Of a stretch of DNA of 64,000 nucleotides, positions 45,841 through 58,775 are shown piece after piece (the stretch's first letter is position 1; each line of letters opens with the position of its first letter). Where the stretch lies: NCBI GenBank assembly GCA_911728455.2, contig OU452229.1:11634878-11698877 (forward strand), given 5' to 3'. The notes beneath the pieces are model-generated. The model made no database searches. It saw only the letters and a program-made list of their open reading frames with translations, and had not been told where the DNA came from. Source of the DNA: Marthasterias glacialis. Its lineage: Eukaryota > Echinodermata > Asteroidea > Forcipulatida > Asteriidae. The translations under genes and the position numbers were made by a program.

Positions 45841-48800
45841 GAGACCAATGAACCAATGGTTGCACTGGTTCATTTACGATGTCACATTTTTTGTCACCTA
45901 CATACACCCAACTTAATTTTTTTGTAGACAGTGCAAGTTTTTTGTGTCCATGGCAAATTTTGGGTTCCTGCATGAATGGTCAGGCAAAGGGAAAAAGTGC
46001 AGTACAAGCTTTATCAGCAACTACACTCCCTAGAAACAAACCTTGAAAGTTTTTTTTGCCAACTGTGTTTTCTTTCTACCCTTGCCCTTTCAGTAGGCAT
46101 TGACGTGCAACTCTCCTGGGCTGTATGGACACTTTAACCCCCCCCCCCCCCCCAGCCCATAGACTCACCTTTCCACCCATCACTATGGTAACAAACGGAT
46201 CAGGTGATTAACATTTTTTTAAGTGGATTTGGATTTGAAAATTGGGATCAGCTCTTTGACACCATTTGACGACACAATTTTTCAAATTTAGCCATCAGTG
46301 TTTAATTTGAACATCTCACCTTGTTGAATCATGGTTGAATTATGATGTTGTGGCCATCGTGCTCTTCTCCCATCCAACCCAGTGTGTCCAAACTGAGGCT
46401 GGAAGGCAAAATAGTCTGGTCCCTTTATATGAAAATGAGAATTTGAAAATGACGTTATCATAGTGTAAACAGGAAAGCCAACAAAGGCGGCCGACACATG
46501 AGAAAGCTCTTTTTGATTAGAAGGTCTAAACCTTTACTTGGATCAAATTCAAATGCTGTCAGACTAAATAAACTAAACATATCGGATGATTTAATTATAA
46601 ACAACAATTTAAAGAATCCTATATATCACAGCGTCACGACTTAAAAAAGTACATTTTTTAGACAGGAAACTAAACCGAGATGGCTGACATTTAAACAGGT
46701 GACCTTTCTAGCTATCTAGGTACATAGTTACCTCTCATGCTTTGCCTTAACTTCCAACCATGATCTGTAAACATCCAAGCATGTACATACATCGCATAGT
46801 ATTTTATAGTTTAATTTGTAAACATTTAATGGAGCCCTTCTTAAGATTTTGTTTTCCAGTTGCCTTGACTTGCTGAAACTGCATTGAGAAGATTAAAAAC
46901 AATTTTATTTTAGAGGACACATTAATAGCCTGAGTTGCTAATAACTGGAAGGTGACATACTTTCCTATTTGCATTTTTTTCCTTCAGTTTTGAATTCTGA
47001 CTTCTCAATTCTGTCAGTTGTTTCAAAATAGATTATCTGTGGTCACAAAATATAACAGCGCACTGTTCCATGATTGTTGGCCAGTTTGCAATTTGTGTGA
47101 CGGGCTAGAGCACTGTTCAGTGATTACTGGCCAGTTTGCAATTTGTGACACTTGTTTTTACAGCGAGGTGTGCTTTGTGTACACCTGCTTTCATTTGTAT
47201 GCGATGTACAATATGATACTGCCAGTATCCAGTGCACACAGGACATTTTTTTTTTTGCACAGAAAAGATGCATCAAACAACACACAATGTACAGTGAACA
47301 TCATGTACACATACACACATACTGTACATCCTACATGTATACTGTACATGTAAATGTACATTACACTACATCACCCTAGCTGCACTGGCCATTATTGACT
47401 TTATTCAAGTCTGCATATATATGAGCTGGCTTCTTTCCTCAATGGCTATCCCTATTACTTGTACATCATTGCATTACAAAATGTGCTGTGCATGCAGCTG
47501 TGCTGCTTTGGCTGGTGTGCTGTCATTTTGTTTACCCACTGTCACACCACCACATTCACTCCAAAATTTGGCAAAAGATCAAACTGTTTATAATTCAAAA
47601 TTCAACCCTTGAACTTGCACATGCTGGTCTGTGATCCTCTGTGCATGTAGTTCGACTGTAATGTTTACAAATGTAAGGATTCCAAGCTATATCATCATGA
47701 ATAGAAAATCTAGCTGTGGGCATGTGTGTGTACAAGATCAGGCCATTCAAATTCAAGGGCCAATCCAGTATTGTCAAAGAAACTACCCAAATAGAATACT
47801 ACCCCTACTAGGGTCATTTCTAAATTCTCCTAATGAGTCTGAAAAATAGTGAAAAACCATGCACACTTTTCAGAATGTAACACATTTCCCTTAATTTTGA
47901 TAGTTATAATCGAAATCAGCTGTTGCGTTTTTTAAGGTTTTCATATACAGTTTTATTGAATATGACAGAATTTCAGAGGGAAATATTTCACAGAAAAATT
48001 GGCTCCAGTGTTAACTTCATAAACAGTAGGCTTTCAGACTGAAACTAAACTATATATTTTACCCTTACCAATTCTGTATAGAGCCTTTAATTATGGACCA
48101 TACTTTTTATAAAGACGACACTCGTCACACGTTTAATGCTTGTAAAAACAATACAAACCTAAGTGAACATTATCACACATCAATCTATATGAATATCAAT
48201 CAAATCAGATATTTTACCCATATGCAATTTCTGTTCATATCAGCTAATCAATATTAATTTCAGACCTGCATCAAATGGCTGATCTTGTCTTTTTTTTCTT
48301 AACATTGATAAGCATACGACTTTTTCATGTTTCTTGAAAAGTGCCAGCACACTTGGATTGTCTTTCAGGATATCTCATTAGTAGTAATAGGCAGGGGGTA
48401 CCTGCCAACATATATTATTTTATAACACTGTTTGCAGGTTGGAATTTGCAACTGATCCATAATATTGTGTTTGATTAAACAATTTATTTTAGATGTGGCT
48501 CATTAATAGTTGCTGTTATATAGTTAGTATAGTAACTTGTTTAGAAATTATATTGTTACTATACTATGTTTAGAAATATTAGGATTACACACAAAAACTC
48601 CAGTATTACAGACGGTGTCTTGGCAGGCAAGTGCGTGGCATCTGGGTTGGCCCTGAAGCATTTTCCTATAAACAGTGATCAATTATAACAATCTAGGTTT
48701 GTGCAGGAGATGCGGGCAATATCCCATTTGGTCTTTATTCAGTGACCTGCAACAGAGAGAGAAAACATTCAAGAGGGGTTCACTGATGATGTCTTCCAAA

Positions 48801-49004
48801 TCATTAATGTGACATTCATGCTTTTTTCCAGACATATTAAGACAATTTTTTTTTGTAAACCTCTATTTTCTGAGTGTTAATTATCTGCTAAAATATGTCC
48901 CTCCTCAAATAAATAAGAAAGCTAATTAATTCATAAATACAATTTTTGGGGGGGCTGCATGTAGTTTTTCACCTGCACTTTTTTCTTGCTTTCTGGTGTA
49001 GGAG
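45841..49004. other. Intergenic, nothing coding recognised
   Basis: Poly-C run at about 46138-46154, a short duplicated phrase near 47065 and 47110 (GGCCAGTTTGCAATTTGTG), and the 47835 relic. Short ORFs not supported. Confidence 0.5.
47835..48090 (+). mobile_element. Relic of the 57.6-kb element family
   Basis: Shares GCACACTTTTCAGAATGTAA and AAACAGTAGGCTTTCAGAC with the 57564-57916 element and ends ACCAATTCTGTATAGAGCCT. Left end unclear. Confidence 0.6.
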
Positions 49005-49317
49005 CAGTATTGGCACAACTAAGGGGTGGGGTGGGGGGACGGTGGAGGGGGGGGGGGGGCACGTTGCCCCCCAACTGATGTCCATGCCCCCCCCCCCAGG
49101 TACCCCCCATTTGAAATCTGGACTTTTGTGATTAAAAATTACAAGATTAAAATGTTACATTTTATGTAGTAATTTCAATGTTTTTAATTTACACGCAGAA
49201 TGTATTTGTTTTACACATCAGACGAGTGCTGAAAAGGGGCTTGTCTAGGAAAAATGCAAATGTAGTGCCCCTCCCCCCCTTGTGCCCCCCTAAAATTTTA
49301 CTCTAGTTACGGCACTG
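49005..49317 (-). mobile_element. hAT-like MITE with perfect 8-bp target duplication
   Basis: 313 bp. Left CAGTATTGGCACAACTAAGG; right GTTACGGCACTG. TGTAGGAG flanks it on both sides (48997-49004 and 49318-49325), an exact 8-bp duplication as made by hAT transposases. Shares its interior, inverted, with 62777-63135. Confidence 0.9.
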
Positions 49318-49503
49318 TGTAGGAGTGGGGCAAGTCTTCCTTCCACCATGGGCTACCAACCGGGCTCTCTCTCCCAAATGAAAAAAATTAGTTTATCCCA
49401 AAAAGAGAGACCCCAACCTCAAACTGCCCAGCAGTTGTGCTAAGAATACATGTTGAGCTTACCCCTTTATTGTTGATGGGTGTAATTATGGAGGGGGTGC
49501 CTC

Positions 49504-49806
49504 GTGTCATGGCCGAGCCGTCTAGTGCACCGGACTCAAGTTCTGGTTAAGTCATCGGGGTGTGGGTTCGAATCCTGGTCATGACACTTGTGCCCTTGGG
49601 CAAGATGTTCTATTATAATTGCTTCTCTTCACCCAGGGGTATAAATGGGTACCGTACCTGCAAGGGTAGAGGTTGATATTGTGTTTGAAAATTAAGCCTT
49701 GAAAAAGAAAGATCACAGGAATGTTACTGGAAAACAAATGTAAAGCACATTGAGACATTTTTGTGAAATGCACTATATAAGAACTAGTTATTATTATTAT
49801 TATTAT
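49504..49806 (+). repeat. tRNA-derived SINE, best copy, (TTA)n tail
   Basis: GTGTCATGGCCGAGCCGTCT at the head (box A), GGGTTCGAATCC (box B) and a perfect 8-bp stem GTGTCATG/CATGACAC, with a long variable-arm interval, as in Ser/Leu tRNAs. A body follows, then a (TTA)n tail. Confidence 0.85.
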
Positions 49807-50672
49807 CCCCCCCCCCCTTCACCCAAGCTGCATTTTCTCACCACCCCCCCCCCCCTAAAAAAAAAAAAAAAATTAATAAATAAATGGCTGTTTTGGTCTC
49901 CGGCAAATGACTCTCAGGATCTGCCTCTGGTTGCTGTTACACAGCAAAGGGAGCAAAAGCCACCATCAACCTCAGTGGAAGGAAACATCAACCAATGCTT
50001 TAAGTTGGTGGACAAATGCATTTGCCCCTTTAAACTGATGTGGCTCCTTCATATGTACCCAGCCTCTGTCAATTAACTCTATTCCACAATTATCCTCAAG
50101 GGGAATAGAGCTATAGGAAAACCTGTCACTATTTGTCACTGTCTGGGACATATGGCATTGACCTATCTGGATCTCTTACACTGTCATCAAAAAATTTCAT
50201 GCACAGTATGTTTTTTGAAATTTAGTAAGAAATGTAGGGGTCTGAGGCACGTACTACAACCAGCTTTCCACTTGAAATCAAAATGAACCTAGAAGGGAAA
50301 GACTCTGCTTCTGTATTGAAATCAGAACAGATGAATGCTGTTTATGTATAGAATGAGAAAAGGCTTCTAAAAAAATCAAATTTTATGAAAACTTTAAGTT
50401 ACTAGCTCACTTACAGTAAAATGTTTTTTTTTTCTTTAAACAATAGTTATTCCAATCTTCTAGTTTCAAAGAAACATTTTACAAAACTTATCAATAAAGA
50501 TAAATCAAAATGGCTTTGTTTCTGAGAAAACAGTGTAGCATGTTTGTTTCAGTGCATTTTTATGCAAGTGTCACTGCTCCATGTTTTTTTATTTACTAAA
50601 AGCATGACGAGAGCAATAAAACAATACCTGTGAGAGTGATTGAAAGTTTTACCAATTTTAAATCAATCAAGC

Positions 50673-51011
50673 TTTAAAGCCCCAGCTCAACATTGGTAAG
50701 AAGAAAAACAAATGTTCAGGTTTACATATATACCTTAGATGGTATAGAGATAAATGATGATAGAAAACTTTCCTTGAAATGTTTCTGCCTGATGTGTTAT
50801 CGTTTCTAAGCAATAAATGAACTAAGATCCAAAAATAAGCTTTCGTCTCAGTGAGACCATCTATGGTGAGACGAAAACTCCACTATAGTAAATGAAACAA
50901 CGAAATGAGCTGACATTTTCACTTTTTTTTTTTTTTTTAACAAATATCTTGATTTGTTCAAAGAATAGAAGCATTTACAGTCAGTTTACCAGTGCTGAGC
51001 TGGGGCTTTAA
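50673..51011 (+). mobile_element. TTAA-ended MITE family B, copy 3
   Basis: About 338 bp: left TTTAAAGCCCCAGCTCAACA, right TGCTGAGCTGGGGCTTTAAA. Central GTCTCAGTGAGAC is followed by extra sequence. Confidence 0.87.
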
Positions 51012-53575
51012 AGATAGGTTGCCAAAAACGCACTATCCCTTTTCGAAGAAGTGAAATGAAAGATGTGATTACAAGATGGTCCCTAATGTAGCCCAAAGTG
51101 GGATAAAGTGCTGTATAGGTTGCCTGCTGGTTTGTCACTGCAAATCCCTTTTTACCTCCAAGCTATAGTTACTACACCCCAGATGCTACAATACAATTGG
51201 CCAGCACCAAGATAAACTTTATAAACATATGAGCTCCATGATGATATAAACAACAAACACTGCACCAGGACAATTGGTTCTGAGGTCACCTGATGACCTG
51301 ATTCACTGGCTGTGTTTACTGGCTGGATGTCAACAAAGAATTATCACTGACACATAGACTTGCACAGGTCCTTCCCTTTTTTTTCACAAGACAAAAAAGC
51401 AAGTGAACTGGGGATGGGCCAAAACTGAACAAACTGCAAGGACAAACTGCTTCAGCCTCGACTATCAACAACTGGGATATTATCTTACCCAGAAAATGAT
51501 GATAGCAACAATCGGGGAAACATATGGGTATATTCTGGCACCTTGCTACCTAATGGAAGCTTACATGGCTTCAATTTTATTTGTTGGCACCTAACTAATT
51601 ATCTATCCTGATAGTGACTGGGATAAATCTGTTTACCTGGCTTGATAGCAGAGCTCTACTCCCACTGAGACTAAATCTTGACAACACTGTCTTCAAACTA
51701 TCACTAAAACTGTCTAGGGATAAATGAAGCTGACCTTTTCTTTTCCAAAATTAATGGTTTAATTTGATTTGCATGTAAACCATTGTCACACTGATCAATT
51801 ACAATTTCTGTTTACATCGAGATTCAGCAAAAGCTTTTACATATTAATTTAAAGTATGATGGCATGATCTCTTAATGCCAATTAAGCTATTGCTTGGGGC
51901 ATATACTTCAAGCTATTATCATTAACATAACACTGAAGATTTTCTCAGCAGACGATCCTCAATTCCGGTCCTTACTCTACGCATACGCTGTGCGGCCCAA
52001 GCTCCATGGTGACAGTCTTCAGCTTTAAAGCACATGGACACAATTGGTAATTGTCAAAGATCAGTGTCCGCACTTTATGTGACCCAACATATACATGAAA
52101 TAACGTTAAACCAGTGAAAGCTTAACCTCAATCGGTCGTCGAAGTCACAAGAAAATAGTGGGGGAAAAAATACTGCTTGCACTGTAACTTTAAAACATTG
52201 AGCTTTGGTCTCGCGAGATCAAAACTAATTGTGCAAATCTGTGAACATGTATATTTTCATTCTTAACCCATGCTGTGCACACCCTTTAAACAGTTGTTAA
52301 GTAAAAAAAAATATCATTTCGGATCAAATTTATATTGTTGTCAAGGAAGAGTTTGATCAAGACGCCTGCAAATGAATATCCCTCACAGGGAGTCGTAACT
52401 GTTTGGGATGCAGGTGGAGAGAATTAGAGTTTTTTCCCTATTTTTTAAATTAATATTATTGTTTTTTTTTTTTTGGGGGGGTCGTTTGGTTTGACTGTTG
52501 CTCTTTAAAGGAACCTATATCACCTCAGAATGTGTTTGGAAGAATTTCCAACAGTCTTACTGTAATTGTAATTCTGAGGAAAGCTGCATGCATGGGCGGA
52601 TCCAGAATATTTGGGGGTGCTGAGAATCAAGAATGATTTGAATAACAATGAAGTAATAAAAGGTAGGTAGAGAAAAAAGGACAGGCAGTGAGGGGGAAAT
52701 GAGGGGAAACATGTGGGATGGGAGAATACCTTACCATTTGTATCTGATTCACTTCTTCCTCTCCCCTCTCCCCCACCCTTCTCTCTCTGGTCAAGGAAAG
52801 GAAAGAAAGCTGATACAACATTAGAAGAGACATCAGACTATAGTTCAAGTTAACTCCAGGAAGCTGATATATCACACAAAAGCAGTCACAGAGGGAATCT
52901 GTTTTTTTTTTTAAATACAATTTCTCAATGGACATGCATTTCCCAGCCTGGCTGTTTGGTCAGTCATTACTGCCTCGTTTGAATTTAGCATTCAAGTTCA
53001 CACCAAATGTTATAATCAATACCAGCATAATGTTTATTAAAGGTATATCGACCTTGCCATATTGTTATTTTCATGGCCGCAAGATGATTAAACAGGTTTG
53101 TTTGTCAACTGAAAACAAGAGGGGGGGGGGGGGGGATAAAGCATGTACTTAGGCCTAGATGAGTATCCTTTGTTGTGAGATTGTAGGCCCCTGTATGGGT
53201 AGCCATGAATCCATATGAGCAGTACCTGGGGCAATTATACAAATTCAGACAACTGTGGTACCTGGCGCAATAAACAACAATGTTGTTGATTGTACCAAAG
53301 ATAATTTTCTGGGTCTCTGATGAGGTAATATATAATTATTCATTGCCTGATCACAATTTATGCAAGCGTGCTCTGATTGGCTGGCCGGATAAAGACCTTG
53401 GAACAGGCTGGTCTAGGTTTTTTTAATTTATCATTTTGTTATTTTAGTGCACATTTATCATGTCATTTTGCATATAGGCTGTTTTGAAACCACTCCCACT
53501 TTTAATAACACTACCGGGGAAAATAACTGAATAAAAACAATTCAACTGGCAGATTCAGTATGGAATAGGGTCGTC
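51012..53575. other. Intergenic, mainly unrecognised
   Basis: Holds the 52024 element, a GGGCGGATCCAGAATATTTG repeat end near 52596 and a G run near 53121. No gene seen. 49810-50672 is likewise empty apart from poly-C/A runs. Confidence 0.5.
52024..52292 (+). mobile_element. TTAA-ended element, single copy
   Basis: Starts TTTAAAGCACATGGACACAA and ends TGTGCACACCCTTTAAA. Contains a small palindrome GGTCTCGCGAGATC. No other full copy seen in the window. Confidence 0.55.
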
Positions 53576-53769
53576 TTAAAGGGACTGTGTCGTCATGATA
53601 ATAAGATGGACTCACCCAGATATGGCACACGCAAACGCTTGCGGTCAAATTACAAAGGGTGCCGTCTTTGTCAAACTCAGTGATGTCACCGCCAGCGCAC
53701 ATGCGTGCGTAGTAAACTGGGTTATTCCATTTACTGCTATAATCATGACGATCAACACAGCCCCTTTAA
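53576..53769 (+). mobile_element. TTAA-ended MITE family C, copy 1
   Basis: About 194 bp: left TTAAAGGGACTGTGTCGTCA, right GATCAACACAGCCCCTTTAA. Interior contains the CAAAGGGTGCCGTCTTTGTC block shared with the 56900 and 61701 copies. Short ORFs here are shadows of the repeat. Confidence 0.85.
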
Positions 53770-55396
53770 ACTCTTTGGCCCAACCTTTAGCTTTACACTC
53801 CTTTCTGAGCCTAGCTCCATGATCCGAGTAGGAAAGCTTTCTTGGATTATCGCAACAAAAATACTCAGGCAAAAGAACACTGTTAGAATGTCAAGTAGAC
53901 TATCATGAGATCATTTATAAACATGGACCTGTAATTTCTTTTTAAAGAATGAGCTACCACTAGCAGTTAAGTATGACACTTTACATACTTGTGCGCATAA
54001 AAGTACTTCAGGTATCGGCAATCTAATAATAATGCTTATACTGCCATATGTCTAGGTATAGCCTCCTCATCCTAGCCTCTTGATTGTGTCATGGTGTTAG
54101 TCATCAGTCACTGCTTGTGAGGAGGCTACGCTTTAACCTTTGAACTAATCTGTAATTACACTTCAGTTATATCCAGGGGCCTTTATGGTGACCTTCAGTA
54201 TCATCTTTAAATAGGTGTAATTTAATGCAATGCCTACAATAATTAAATCTTAGCTAAATACTTTTAGAGGCTGCACTCCTGCTGGTCAAGATTTTCAGAG
54301 AGGCCATGGAGCTATAAAAGAGATAGCTCCACAGTATGTCAAACTGCTTGTACTAAATCTATAAGCACAGAGATCACTTTCAGTTGAGCTGCATAAAAAT
54401 AGCCCTGCTCTGCACACTTGCTACAAACACATTCTTCATTTGCGTAATGTCATGTGTCCTGGGGCCAATTTTTTGTCCTGTTAGTTTTGATCAGCCTGTC
54501 CCTCAGTGAGTGTCGCTTTGCATACATTCTATAAATAAAGCAGCATTAGGAAGTATCCACTGTGTGTGATAAAGAGCCCAGCTAACCATGGAGGAAGAGC
54601 TGACCTATCAAAAGCAGGGACCCATGTAGCTAGCTCCATGCCATCATGGAGCTGTTAAATATATAGTAGCTTTGAGTGAACTTGCATTAAAAAGAGTAGT
54701 ACGGTATGTCCAACAGGGGGAAAAAAGGGAAGAATTGCAAAAAGGTTTTACATTTCAGAGTAGACATTCCTCTACTTTTTAAGAAGTGAAATAATTAGCC
54801 CCTTGGATGTTTCATAGTGGCTGCTCAGTCATATTTATGTTGTTGTTGTTGTTGTGTTTTTTGTTTTTGTTTGGGGGGGGGGGTTTGCTGTTGTTTTTCT
54901 TCAGTTTGGGATGCATTTTCTAAATACTGTGAAGGTATTTGCATTTAAGAAAAAAACAACATAAATTTGTTTTACAGGTTTTTGCATAGAGTTTCTTTTT
55001 AAAGCAGACCATGGCTTGTTGTGACATGTTACACATAATTGTCATACATCATGTAGGCCTGTATGGATACACCATACTAGAGAAAGGACACAACATCACT
55101 GTATTCAACAAAATGCAAGAATTCCTTTCTTCCTTCATAATGATGATGTTAAAAATATGCTCCTAAAAATTGCTAAATTGTCAGAAGCAGACACAGTGAT
55201 ACACTAATCTATGACATCTTACATTCTGTTACATTCACTTCACCCCCACCTCCTATTCTTCCCAACCCTATCCAGCCCCACCAAAAAAAAAAAAAAACGG
55301 GGAGAAAAAAAAAAATCTCCACTCATTCAAAACATTCAAGTTGTTGAATTGTTGAAAAACTTCCAAGGTCTACGAAAACCAGCAGAGTGATTTTTT
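53770..55396. other. Intergenic, nothing recognised
   Basis: AT-rich, with a GTT run near 54840 and a G run near 54883. The words ATGGAGCTAT and TAGCTCCA recur between 54300 and 54660. The stretch 55910-57299 also holds no recognised gene. Confidence 0.45.
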
Positions 55397-55909
55397 GAGC
55401 ATGGGGTATTGGAGAGGGGTGTGGTTTTGAGCCAGGAGTATTGGGGAGGGGTGTGGTTTTGAGCCAGGGGTATGGGGAGGGGTGTGTTTTGAGCCAGGGG
55501 TATTGGGGAGGGGTGTGGTTTTGAGACAGGGTATGGGGGAGGGATGCGATTTTGTGCCAGGGGTATGGGGAGGGGGTGTAGTTTTGAGCCAGGGGTATGG
55601 GGAGGGGTGTGTTTTGAGCCAGGGGTATGGGGAGGGGTGTGTTTTGAGCAAGGGGGAGGAGGAGGGGTGTGGTTGTGAGCCAGGGGTATGGGGAGGGGTG
55701 TGTTTTGAGCCAGGGTATGGGGGAGGGATGCGGTTTTGAGCCAGGGGTATGGGGAGGGGGTGTGGTTTTGAGCCAGGGGTATGGGGAGGGTGTGGTTTTG
55801 AGCCAGGGTATGGGGGAGGGATGCGGTTTTGAGCCAGGGGTATGGGGAGGGGGTGTGGTTTTGATCCATATGAAGGAGGTGGTGTGATTTTGAGCCAGGT
55901 ATGGAGTAG
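55397..55909 (+). repeat. G-rich 31-bp minisatellite
   Basis: About 16.5 units of GAGCCAGGGGTATGGGGAGG plus GGTGTGGTTTT, 30-32 bp. Variants containing GATGCGG occur as pairs (units 11/12, 14/15), hinting at a higher-order repeat. Four or more G runs per unit make a G-quadruplex plausible. The 251- and 203-residue Pro-rich ORFs on the minus strand are only the translation of this array. Confidence 0.95.
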
Positions 55910-56899
55910 GAATTAATTTCCCAAGTAAATGAGGCCAAGTACAACATAATTCTTTACTCTTACTTGAAGAATAGATCATAGTTGCTGTTGGGGGAGGTGG
56001 GGACCACTGTATGAATCTTTTATGTAAACACACATAATTGTATGCCTTAGTAAACAAGTATGGGAAGTCAATTGACATTCATTTGAAATTCTCATCATAG
56101 GAAACACTTTTTACAATCTATAACTTTCACTGCCCAATTCACATGCTTTATCAGGTCGCCTATATCTAAAATTGATTTATTACACACATTCATTCCAATC
56201 ATGGAATTTCTTTCCTCAATATGTTTCAATGCTGTCATTGTAAGTTGGTAACACATCAGTCATTGTTAGCAAAATCAGAAATGCATTTATAGACAGTTTT
56301 GATGATATTAATGTGGTTATTATTATGACAGGTACGAAAATAGATATTGACAAACTTATTAAACAGAAGTATTGCTTATGATGTGTTATTGGTTACATCC
56401 GGCTATATCACCATTTGACAGATATTGGCCATGTAAGGAATCGGAACTGATTGCATTAGATTAGCTTGGTGTTGTGATAAATTGATTAGCAAACAAACAC
56501 ATCCTCTATGCCAGCATGCAACTGCTTTCTGAATGCGGGTTCACAGTATGCACGACTATGTCAATTAGAAATGCATGCCCTCGATCTCTCTGGGAATTTT
56601 TACCAGAAAGCTGTACAGAAATCCAGTAGAGTACTCCTAACTTGATGTTTTCATCTAAACCTTTGGCTTTGGGTGAATTGGCTTGGCCAGGCGCTACCTT
56701 ACAAGTTACAGTAAATGAATCGATAAAAACGGGCAAAACCACAAGGTGGATTTCACAGGATTTGGGGTAATAGGATTTTAAGTTTGGACAATCTGTGAAA
56801 GTACCATCAGGTAAATAATTTTTGTGGATTTTGTGTGTGTGGATATGCGATTTATATGCAATAAGCCAACATGAATATATTCTGGGGTAACGAACGAGC

Positions 56900-57111
56900 T
56901 TAAAGGTGCTGTGTCGTCATGATTACAGGGCTGTGGCTGTGCATGGAAAGATGAACTCTCACCCAGATACTGCACACGCGCACGCACTTGCGGTCAAACA
57001 ACAAAGGGTGACGTCTTTGTTAAACTGTGATGTGACCGCCGGGGCACATGTGCGTGCAGTAACTGAGTTATTCCATTTCTTGCTATAATCATGATGATGC
57101 AGCCCCTTTAA
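56900..57111 (+). mobile_element. TTAA-ended MITE family C, copy 2
   Basis: About 212 bp: left TTAAAGGTGCTGTGTCGTCA, right GATGATGCAGCCCCTTTAA. The same interior block GGGTGACGTCTTTGTTAAAC is seen. Confidence 0.85.
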
Positions 57112-57299
57112 TTCTGCACAGGAAACATGCAAAACACGCTGTAAATGTTCTGGAACTACAGCAAATGGTAACTGACCGGATTACTGACACAGTTTTTACT
57201 AACTCTAGGTTTTGGTTTCAACCAGGATGCCTTTGACCTCATTTAGGCAACTACCACATATGCAAGCAACTATGTGCACTAAATAAAAGATGTTAATTT

Positions 57300-57560
57300 C
57301 TTTTTTGCATCGGAGATAAAGAATATTATTTGTGTTTTTTACCCATACACCGATGTGTTAAGCACTGTATACTCAGTCCTGTGAAATAATCATCACAGGC
57401 ATATTCCTTAGGTGGGATTCGAACCCACAACCCCCACCATTCTAGAGCAGATCTCTTACCAACTAGACCGAGATTGCCCAGCAGCTAGAGGCAGTTCAAA
57501 TCCTATAAGCAGCGGGTACCACTGTGCACTAAAAGCATAATCCCACACGAGGTAGCTCCT
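57300..57560 (-). repeat. Second tRNA-derived SINE family
   Basis: On the minus strand: GGTCTAGTTGGTAAGAG (box A) and GTGGGTTCGAATCCCACC (box B with paired T arm), then a tail ending in an A/T-rich stretch. The acceptor ends do not pair, so it is not called as a tRNA gene. Confidence 0.65.
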
Positions 57561-57563
57561 GCT

Positions 57564-57916
57564 TAAAGGAAAAATATAGGATTGGTAAAGCTGAAAGTAC
57601 AGTGTTCTTATACTTCGTGTGATTCAATTTATACATGTTAAAAAAAACTGTGAAAATTTGGGCTCATTCCGTCGTCTGAGTCAGGAGAAAATAGTGAAAA
57701 ACAATGCACACTTTTCAGAATGTAATCACAAAGTGCTTAATTTTGGTTGTTACGACCGAAATTAAAATGGGGGTCTTCAATTCCTATTTTCACAACATTG
57801 ACAGTATTTCAGACAGAAATATTTCTTTAGAAGATTGGTACTGATATGAACTTCGTAAACAGTAGGCTTTCAGACATTGATACTACTGGTAATACAAAAT
57901 TGGTATTACCTTTAAA
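57564..57916 (+). mobile_element. TTAA-ended MITE-like element
   Basis: Starts TTAAAGGAAAAATATAGG and ends ATTACCTTTAA. Interior shared with 47835-48090 (GCACACTTTTCAGAATGTAA, AAACAGTAGGCTTTCAGAC) and partly with 31845-32040 (GGGGGTCTTCAA, ACAGTATTTCAGA). Ends pair only over a few bases. Confidence 0.6.
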
Positions 57917-58622
57917 TGTTCAAAATCAGACATTTGTAGCATGCTTGGGGTCAAGTTGAAAATGAAAAAAAACCTGAATAGGTCACGCATAATTATCTTA
58001 ATGGTTCCCCCCTCAAATTATAAGGTCTTACCTTGCGCTCTACAGAGAGCAATGGAAATATTTAGCCATCTACATATGTGGTGATTTTAACATTTTCTTT
58101 TCTACAGAGGGATTTTCTGTTGGTCAGGGAAAATGTATTCACAATAAATTCACCGCCCTCATAATCTTTTTTATGTCTCAGCTACTGTACTTAACCAACA
58201 AGAGTTTATCTTTAAATCTATTTATGGTGGGGAAATGATCACCTAAAAAGACCTTTTGTGAGCCTTTTGGGAGGGGTAGGGGGTAGTAGGCACGGGGCGT
58301 ACGATGGGGAAGGTCACACCAACCGATACACACTCGGGTAGGCCCTATATAGTAGACATTATTTCGGTTGGCGCTCAGACATTTCAAACTATCTCTGTGG
58401 AACTTTGACAAACACCCACCTTGGAGACGTACACAAACCAGCAGATCGCAATCAAATGAAAACAATGAAAGTACTGTCGGCATGTGAAGAAAGTAGTGCA
58501 AAGTGATTCACGGGATGGGCAGTATTTTTGTTGGTACCTGGTAATAAGACACAACCTGTCTGCAGAAGGAAATCAAGAATGAGTTATATCCTCAACCGAG
58601 TGAAAAATAAAAGACAAGGGAC

Positions 58623-58736
58623 ATGATGGACGACTTCCTAGCAATGGACATGGACTTCCATGACTGTGTCTCCACTGACCGATCATCACAGTGTGCAGCT
58701 AGCTTGTTTTTCTTTCGTTTAGCTCAAGTGTATACC
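58623..58736 (+). CDS. Weak candidate first exon (unconfirmed)
   Basis: An ATG at 58623 opens MMDDFLAMDMDFHDCVSTDR then SSQCAASLF, with acidic, regulatory-protein-like composition. It is followed at 58776 by a MITE, so any exon must end before it; a GTGTAT at about 58729 is the only donor noticed. No partner exon was recognised. It may be chance. Confidence 0.15.
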
Positions 58737-58775
58737 AGACGGAGGCTGGAAGGCGAGAACAATATGCGGGTCTGT

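Noticed and set aside
49504..49600. A functional tRNA gene
   Set aside because: Boxes A and B and the stem are present, but a SINE body and (TTA)n tail follow, and other decayed copies exist.
55323..56078. 251- and 203-residue Pro-rich ORFs
   Set aside because: Translation of the G-rich minisatellite on the other strand; no conserved sequence outside the repeat.
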